Positions 56,291 to 64,000 of a stretch of DNA of 64,000 nucleotides are shown piece by piece. The notes beneath the pieces are model-generated. The model was not told the DNA's origin, ran no database searches, and saw nothing but the letters and a program-made list of their open reading frames with translations. The translations under genes and the position numbers were made by a program. Source of the stretch: Lathyrus oleraceus (lineage: Eukaryota > Streptophyta > Magnoliopsida > Fabales > Fabaceae); the NCBI RefSeq assembly GCF_024323335.1, contig NC_066581.1, positions 442,891,816 to 442,955,815 on the forward strand, written 5' to 3'. Numbering within the stretch: the first letter of the stretch is position 1; every line of letters starts with the position of its first letter.

Positions 56291-59286
56291 CAGTGTGTTC
56301 AACCTCCTAGCAGTAGGTGTCGTAGCTCGCTGAATCGAGTCTTAGGCAGTTACCTCTTTGTAATAGAACAGACTGACATGCCACAAGATCGGAGACGCAC
56401 GGAAGGCCTAAAAGTGGGGAAGCCCTGCTCTAGAGTTATCATGCAATATGGACCTATGTGTTAGGATTTACAAAGGGGAACATCTACCTAATGTCAGCAT
56501 GCAAAGAATAAGGGAATTCTACCCATGTTATCATACAAAGGGTTCTACCTAATGGGTGCTACCTAAAAGGAATAAGAGTCGACGGATGGAGTGCGGAGAG
56601 GAGTTACGGATAAGGGTAGATGGCGATGCCAGAGGCAATCGAATTACAGGTAGATGGCGATGCCTGAGGGAATCTACTTACAAGAGGATGGATGAATGTG
56701 TGCTGGTTCTGTTAAGTTTTGAAAATGATTACTCGATGTTGGATCGAGCTTTTGATCTTATTTTGAAATGGTTATCGGATGTTCGTTTTAATTCTTGTAT
56801 TAACAGGTGACAAAAGAAATAAAGAAATAAATATTATACACTTTATGGGAGAGGGGTACATTTGTTATAAATGGGGATTGTTCATGGCAAACAAACAATA
56901 AGAATATATGCCTCATACATCATACAAGTAGGCAATAATTATCAATCAGATTGGATAAATAAACAATATATAAATAAACCAAAGAATCAAATAATGGAAC
57001 ATTTAAATAATGCATGGGAGTATAAACATGTTAAATAATCAAGCAATAGAAAGCATGAATGAGAGAAACAAGTATAAAAGATAACAGATGAATCAAACAG
57101 ATGAAAATATAAACACGAAGGGTCCACTGAATAATTTAATCAGGAAATGAGGTAAGGACCAAATAAAATCAAGGTAAAAGGCCTCTAATACATGGCATAT
57201 GAGATGAAAAGGGAGGATCAAAAGATCTCTTCAATTGCCATAAGCAATCCCTAAGTCAAACATCGATCATAAAGAAGTCAACTGAAAATTCAAGTCAACT
57301 TAAAAAATAACAAATAAATAGCAAATTAATCAAGAAAATTAAGAAAAATTAAACTAAATAAGGTGGGGTCAGGACATCATCATCCCCCAAAAAGATTTTA
57401 AAAATAATGAAAATTGGTACCTGAATTAATTAAAATAAAACAGAAGTCAAATTAAAAGTCAACCAACCAAACTAGGTCAAAAATAAATCCAAAGTAAATA
57501 GAAAACGTGAAATAAAATTCCAAGAAAAGTCAGGTTGACCATGAGACAGTGGTCAACCTTCATCCCAAAAATCAAATGCTAACAATAATTTTAAGTCATA
57601 AAAATAAAATCAATAAAAAAAGTGTGTTAAAATGGACCAGTTAGAATAAATAATTAAAATAAAATATTAATATTAAAAAAATACGAAAATAAAAATTATA
57701 TAAAAACATGGTAAGAAAGCGTAGATATATCAAAACATGGCCATGGAAGAGATGATTACCTAATGGAAAATAGAAGTGGAATAGAAGAGGAATGGAATCT
57801 GATATGTGATGAAGTTTTGCCTCCTTGCCACGAAATTCCAATGCTCCTTTAGGGTTAGAGTTTCAGCTTCTTAAATAGGGTGGATTAGGTGTTCTCATGG
57901 GCTTTTAATAAGTGATTTATCCATAAGAATAAAAGTGTGAAGTGAGGTATAAAATGTTGTTATTTTGGGCCAAACTTAAGTGAATGGATGTCCAATGCAT
58001 GGCCAAAAGAGGTAAAAAACGTGACTGGTTTGTGCAGCATGTTTAGAAAATCTGATTGGGCCAGCCAGGCCCAAAATCTGCCTAGAAAATCAAGTCATAA
58101 TGCCCACTTTAAATGAATGTATCTCTCAAACCATGGATCCAAATGAGATGATTCCAAAAGGATGTGAAAGAGGACATGGTAAGGTACAATTGTTGTGAAG
58201 AAAGTAGTTTCAAATAATGCCTTGAAGTGCAAGAAAACTGGCCAAGAAGTCTTGACAAATTTTGAAGATTTTGGACTTAGAAATTTTTCGAAGTGTCCTA
58301 AAAAATTGTCTCACTTTGACTAAGCATAACTTTCTCAATTCTAATCCAAATGGAGAAAACTTTATATCTCTAGAAAGCTTGGAACAAGAGGAACAAATTT
58401 CATGTTGGGGAAATGTTCAAATGGAGCTTTTATCTAAATGCAAAATAGGCTTAAAGTGAGTGCAACGATCATGAAAACTTGCCCTAAATGGAAAGTCAAC
58501 CATTTCCAAATTAAGTAACTTTTCCAATTCCTGATTAAATGATGAATCCATGATCCAACCTTGATCAAATTTCACATGTAGGATCCCCTAGGCATGGATT
58601 TTGAGATTCCACTCTCAAAATGTCAAGACTTGACTTTTCTGGCCCCACAGTTGACTTTTCCCAAACTGTCTAATTCCCGATTCCATTTATCAATTGACGC
58701 ACTTCTAGCTCGAATAAAGAGCTGATTTTTTGTATGTAGACCCTTGTGGACATATGGAGGTCCATGGAAAAGAGTCTCACCCAAAGAATTAGAAATAAAC
58801 TGATTTTATACCAAACCCTAGTTTTAGGGCAAAATGATTAGGAACTGATTACACTGATTGCCAATGGATCTTTCTGAGATAATTGTGAATCTTCCTAGGC
58901 CAAGATGCCTCTCTAATCATGAGATGGATGAGATCCTCTACTTCCAACCAAACATTGCTTGTTGCAGGTAGCCATGAAACCCTAATTTCTGATTAAATCC
59001 AGATGAACACTCTTATAACTTTGAATCCTTCACTGATGAACTGAGGACCATAATAAGATACTTGGACCCCCCTGAGACCCTTGAGACTTGTATACTTAGA
59101 AAATGAAGTCCAATTCTCAATCTTGCTTTGTGTGGTCTCCTTCTGTTAAGGAGTGATCGATCAAAACCTGATCTCCATGTCACTAATGCAGTATGCAATG
59201 AGTATGACCTAATGTGATGCTAATGAAGTGTAAAACATAATCCCATGCTTCCAGGAAAAATGAAGGGTAAATTTTGGGGTATTACA
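56291..59286 (-). repeat. 5' LTR of element B, second part (U3 side)
   Basis: Resumes at cagtgtgttcaacc and aligns with 19714-22934 of the 3' LTR to the end ggtattaca. Differences from the partner: an extra ~66 bases at about 56833-56900, a single copy of the ~180-bp block that is doubled at 20668-21020, and a ~107-base loss near 57705. TATA-like TATTTAAG at 57870-57877 (minus). Confidence 0.9.
57870..57877 (-). promoter_or_regulatory. TATA-like box in B 5' LTR
   Basis: TATTTAAG on the minus strand, matching 21516-21523 in the 3' LTR. Confidence 0.4.
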
Positions 59287-59291
59287 TATTT
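59287..59291. repeat. Target-site duplication of element B, right copy
   Basis: TATTT directly after the 5' LTR of element B, matching 18941-18945. Confidence 0.9.
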
Positions 59292-60436
59292 ATCCAAAGG
59301 AAAGGTTAGAAAGCGAACAAAAACCGAGAAGTTTTATCAAATCAAAAACTAATAAAAATGTCAAAGATCTGGGTAAGGGGGTTGGTTATGCAATGGGAAG
59401 GTTTTAAGCACCCAAAATATCTTTAGTACTCTAAGGGAGCCCTTTTTGCAAATGTTGTATGGTAGGTTGGTATTTGTGAAAATATTTGTGCAGACATGAT
59501 TGGGGAGATGAGAAAAGAATATACAAATTATTTACAATTTTTGTTGTTTGAATGGATAAACCCATTGCCTACGTACAATCACAAAGGTAGGATCAAAACC
59601 TCGTAGTTCGGGGTAAAAATCTTAAAATAAGTTGGTGAATTGATTGGTCAAAAGCCTTAAGGTCTTTTGTTATCAAAAGGAGAAAACTCAACCTAAACCA
59701 CAATCCACCATGTGAGGAGAGCTTCAAGATACTAGTGAGGGATCCACCCTATAATAAGTATGGAAGAGTTATAGTACAATCACTAAGGATAAGGTGAGTT
59801 TTACATCAACCACTATGATAACTCAAACCTAATAGCTAATGTTTATGAAAAGCTTTGGCAAAGGTGGCCATTGGAACCACAAAATAATTTGAAGTGAGTT
59901 GGGATTTACCAATTAGAAGTATTCACAAAATAATGTCAAAGTTGACTTAAGGTTCAATTCAAAATAAGTGTTATGAAAAGAGTTTGAAAAATCAAAGGCA
60001 TAGTGCCTAGGTTTCTAATTTTGAAAGCAATGTCCATGTTTGCCCAAAAAGTTTGGCTTGGGTTAGAGTGGGGAGAAGAAGAGAAGGGCTAGGTCCTAAA
60101 CATCCAAAGATGAGAGAAGAGAAATAAAACCACTTGGAGTTCCCTTCCTGAGATCATAAAGATGATCCAAGTTGCTCCTTTCCTTTGGACTTAGCAAGCA
60201 ATAAGCAATTAACTCAAGCAATCAAGCAAATATTCAATCAAGCTCCTAGGATACTCCAATTTGGATTTGTCTCTCTTATCTTGGATGCTCATGACAATGG
60301 TCCTTCTAATTAGCTCAAGTTTGGGATCCCTATCACACAAGAACAAACAAATCAAAAAGTTCCACAATGCAATAGAAAGAATGGACAAGAGTTAGTTTAG
60401 AATAGGGGTCCTTTCAATTCAACTTTCAAGATTAAG

Positions 60437-60523
60437 CATTCTAAAGGCATGAGGCCTAGTTGCTCTTCAACATATTTAGCATTCTAAAGGCATGAGGCCT
60501 AGTTGCTCTTGAAACTCCATTTA
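60437..60523. repeat. 43-bp direct repeat, two copies, in D LTR
   Basis: The block gcattctaaaggcatgaggc with tagttgctctt occurs twice head to tail near 60437 and 60480. Absent from the LTR of A at this place. Confidence 0.7.
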
Positions 60524-62570
60524 GCATAGGTAAGGTCCTAATTCTAATTCCTTTCTCCTTTTTGCATTGGTTCACACAAACAAAACAAAACAAATACAAG
60601 GCAAAATATATACACAATAATGTGCTTAAGTGAGCAAAAGGAAAATGCCATAAACATAAACATCAGCTCAAGTGAGCAAAGGGCAAAGACAATATGAATA
60701 AATGAGCAAGAAATTAAATTGCATTAAAGTAACTTTCAAGAATTAAATGCTTAAATTAAATGTTAGCAATTAGTAGTTAGTGTTAGTGTGCCATAAGGCA
60801 ATTTAGCGCTATGTTAAGCAATCGTAAGTGGACTAATGTATTAGTCACACCTATCTGAGGCCGGTCAATAAAACTATAGGCAAATAAACACAAGTTAGAG
60901 ACCATGACTAGTAAGCCAAGCTCGTACAATTTGCCATGCCAAAAGAAAAGAAGAATGACCTTGTATGTATTTTAGGTTTTTTTCTTGACCAAGAAGCAAC
61001 CTATCTTTGACACAAATCAATTCACTTGATCTTTGATCAAGATGAATTTTATTTGGATCAAAGAAGGGTAAGCCTCTCATATGTCAAGGCTAACCACAAA
61101 TCATTAACTCATTGGTAAAAAGGAAAAGAAGAAGATGAAGATGGAAATGGAATGTACAAAGTTGAAATTCAAAAGACATAACCAAAATAAATATCAAACA
61201 TGAATGGAATCAACATCAATCAATGGTAAACAGAAGTGAAATGAAGATTGGAAGTCAAGAAAGGTCAAACATATTTTTGGTATTTTTTGGAATTAAAATA
61301 ATACATGAATTAAAATGAACAAATAAAGGTCAAACTTCAAATCCAATTCAAAACAACTTGGATAAGTCCAATTGGATCATCATAAGTCCAACATGGTCAA
61401 ACAAGGTTTGACAAATTTTCTCAACATTTTTTGAAAAGAGAAACTAATTTTAAACAATTAAAAATGAAGAAAAATAACATAATTGGACTAAAATCTCAAA
61501 TAAATCTCAAATCCATTAAGAAATTGATGAGAATATTTTTCAGAGATTCATCATCATCCAAAGATGTTAAGAAAATATTTTTGGCATTTTTGAATATCAA
61601 AAAGTATTTTAAATCAATTAAAAACAAACAGAAATAAAATAATTCACAAAAAATATTAAATGGAATCACAAAAATAATTCAAAAACATTTTATGAAACTA
61701 GAATTTAAGAGAAAAATTTGGCAATTGGTCCCATATTTTTGTGATTCCAAATAAAGAAGTTATGAATTTTTCAAATAATGGACTAAAAGAAATTAAAACA
61801 GAAATTAAAAAATAGCAAAAATCCACAAGCGTTGGATCAACGCTCCTTAATTGACGTGGTTGGTCAGATGGCTATGAAGCGCGCACTCATTGTGTGGATG
61901 AGTCAACTACGAAACACATTACATTAAATAAAGTCATAACAATCAACAACCAAGATTAGATCTGGAACACTGGATCCATGGGCCAAGGTTTGGACGCGTG
62001 GGGACGGTGGTGGAAACCACCGCCTTCTCCGGTGAGAAGGCCAGAAAATACCACCAGTTGCAGGTTTTACAACCTCAACCATAGCACGTGATCCATATAC
62101 CATTCGAAAGTTGGGGTGATGTACATCACCCCTGTGACCTTAGTTTCTTCTCAAGATTCTTATGGAGGACGAAATCTGAGGTAGAAATATGAGGTATTTA
62201 ATATGAAATAACTAATTCTCAAAATTAAAACCACAAATCAATTGCCTCTCACATGAGGACTTCAGAAATGCCAACCAAACCAAGCAATGCACAATATTCC
62301 AAGATATTCGAATCAAAACAGTTATGAGATAAACCTTTGAAGTGAAGCTTGTGTGAGCTTGATCCAATCCAATCCTTGAGTGTCGCTTGATCTTCAAGTA
62401 ACAAGGAAGCAAGGCTAAGGAATTAGAAGCTAAAGATCAACCAGGGAAGTTGAAATTTAAGCTTGAAAAGTGAAGAGAAAATTTAGAATTCCTTTGAGTG
62501 AGGGTTGGGGAATCAGTTGAGCAGAGCTTCAGGCGCCTTCAGGTTGAGAAATGAGCAAGGCAAGGCATTC

Positions 62571-62578
62571 TATTTATA
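62571..62578 (-). promoter_or_regulatory. TATA box in D LTR
   Basis: TATAAATA on the minus strand, at about the position expected from the LTR of A (roughly 1.4-1.5 kb from the LTR start). Confidence 0.5.
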
Positions 62579-64000
62579 GCCACAGCTGATGCAAGGCATG
62601 ATCAAACTCGTGTGTGCATGAACTTGGGTCCTCCATGCATGGGCCTGTACAGGCGCATGTGAGGCCCAAAAGCAATTGCAATCGAGTGCTGAACACTAAT
62701 GAATGAAGTTTGGACGTGCATATGGCAATGCATAAGCTTGTGCATGGAAATTTAACATGTTATGCATAAATGATCACAAAACTTCACCTCTTCGAAAATG
62801 CCAATTGAAAAATCCAAACACAAGCATGTGGGTAATGGTTGGAAAGGTCTTGACATAAGGAACAAATGTTATGTTGAACGAAAATTCATTTGGAGTTTGG
62901 AAAATATTGAAAACTGGCCATGAAGTTCAAGGTACAAAACATGTATTTGAAAATTTTGCCAAAATGGACCAACTTCAAGCCCTTCTGTTTAAATTATGTA
63001 AGCCTCAAATGACAAAACATTAAACAACAAAGTTGTAGATCTTTTAAAGAAAATAAATTTGGACTTAAATTTTGCATCATTTGGATTTTTGATGAGAAAG
63101 TTATGGGCACTTGAAGTTGGACTTTTTTACATTTCAATAGCTTTTGTCCAAAGTGACCTATAATGTTTTGTATTATCACATGTACTTATTTTGGGATTAT
63201 GAAAATTTTTCCAACATAAAAATTTAATTAGACATCTTAAAATTTCCAATTCACTTGGTATCACATCAAAATCATAAAAAATGAAGGAGTTAGGTCCTTG
63301 GGAAGTTGACCCAAAATTGGGGTTTCAGTCAAAATGACCTATAATGTTTTGAAATGAATGATGACCTTCCAAGTTTCAAATGAAATGTTTATGAACATGA
63401 AAATTGTTCATATGGTTATTAAGAACATTTTTTCTCTTGGGGTCATCTTCATTTGAATAACACATCAAATTTTAGGTCTCAGTGGATTTCAAAATAGTTA
63501 GATGATTTGACTGATCAACTTCTCAAAGCCAAACATCAAATCTTTATGAGTAAATGATTGAGGACACTCACATAGGCTGAAATATGCATAAAATTATGAA
63601 TTAAAGAACTTCCCTTTATTGTATTTGATCATAGGTTGAGGTTGCTTCATGTGCAAGGCACATTCAATGCACAATTGAATTAGGGTTTCCTTGGGAAACA
63701 ATCCTCAAGCCCTTTGGTTTATCTTGATCAAATTGTCAAATTTAGATACTTGGGAGGCATATATGATGATTTAGAGTTTTGTGAACCATTGTCATGCTTG
63801 CTTTCATCTTCATCTGGCCACTTCAATGGGCATAGGGTCTTCCTAGGAGCCTTGGATCACATGGTTGCTTGAGCTTCAGAACAAAAGAAAGTTAGTGACA
63901 TATTTTTGTGCTTTTGGTTAATAAACAAAATAAGAAAATAAATAATATACAATTCAAGCATGCTTGGTGGTCTCAAACCAACTCACACAAGTCCCAACCC

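Larger units (their letters stand above)
18946..59286 (-). mobile_element. Element B: Ogre/Tat retrotransposon on minus strand, interrupted by A and C
   Basis: Both ends are visible: tgtagcgg at 18946 and ggtattaca at 59286, i.e. TG...CA in element orientation. Flanking 5-bp repeats TATTT occur at 18941-18945 and 59287-59291, and removing B with one repeat restores an uninterrupted LTR of element D. Order on the minus strand: 5' LTR, primer site, leader, ORF1, [element A], gag, post-gag, intron, reverse transcriptase, RNases H, integrase, 3' untranslated region, 3' LTR. Protease is deleted. The native length without A and C would be roughly 18 kb. Confidence 0.92.
59292..64000 (-). repeat. 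Element D LTR, main part, runs off the window
   Basis: Continues the LTR begun at 18861-18945 (atccaaaggaaaggttagaaagcg). On the minus strand it is a diverged relative of the LTR of element A over its whole length: the U5 block near 59580-59650, the tracts near 60000-60040, a TATA box at 62571, and at the right edge the reverse complement of the first ~110 bases after the LTR start (ttgggacttg, caccaagcatgc). The LTR start itself should lie roughly 100 bases beyond 64000. No gene is seen; short open frames are not conserved in the LTR of A. Confidence 0.85.

Noticed and set aside
60895..63179. Short open frames in the right-hand 4.7 kb as genes
   Set aside because: The region aligns as an LTR of element D, the frames are short and AT-rich, and they are not kept in the LTR of A.

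Overview
The window is plant nuclear DNA made almost wholly of nested LTR retrotransposons. I see no cellular gene, tRNA, rRNA or CRISPR array. All recognisable coding sequence belongs to giant Ty3/gypsy elements of the Tat lineage, Ogre type. The evidence is LTRs of 4-5 kb, a primer site of the form tggcgactctgctgggga, an extra ORF1 upstream of gag, a short intron between protease and reverse transcriptase, a second RNase H after the first, and a multi-kilobase 3' untranslated region with tandem repeats. Such elements are most abundant in Fabeae legumes (pea, vetch, faba bean, lentil, Lathyrus), so a large-genome legume is the likely source; that part is inference.

Layout, left to right. Element 1 (+, 1-13550, 5' end outside the window) is a decayed copy with a 3' LTR at 9125-13550. 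It lies inside the reverse transcriptase of an older copy, element 0 (13551-15503). An unassigned 1.3 kb island follows (15504-16767), then an old + strand LTR fragment, element E (16768-18860). Element E is broken by element D (-), whose LTR starts at 18861 and resumes at 59292, running off the right edge. Element B (-, 18946-59286) sits inside that LTR with a perfect 5-bp target duplication, TATTT. B is itself split by element A (+, 30899-50505, target duplication AATAC) between its ORF1 and gag, and its 5' LTR holds a fragment of a further copy, element C (+, 53513-56290). The insertion order is therefore E, then D, then B, then A and C.

No copy is complete. A keeps ORF1, gag, protease, intron, primer site and both LTRs but has lost reverse transcriptase, both RNases H and nearly all of the integrase. 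B keeps reverse transcriptase and both RNases H but has lost protease and part of the integrase core. Element 1 has lost gag and parts of reverse transcriptase, RNase H and integrase. Every long reading frame also carries stops.

The most interesting signals are non-coding: paired hairpins with a GAAA loop just after the pol stop in three copies; a perfect 15-bp stem in the leader of A and B; a 245-bp tandem array with dimeric higher order in A; a 105-bp array open in all three minus frames in B; the same tryptophan codon turned into a stop in all three reverse transcriptases; and a shared ORF1 stop in A and B although their gag N-termini differ.
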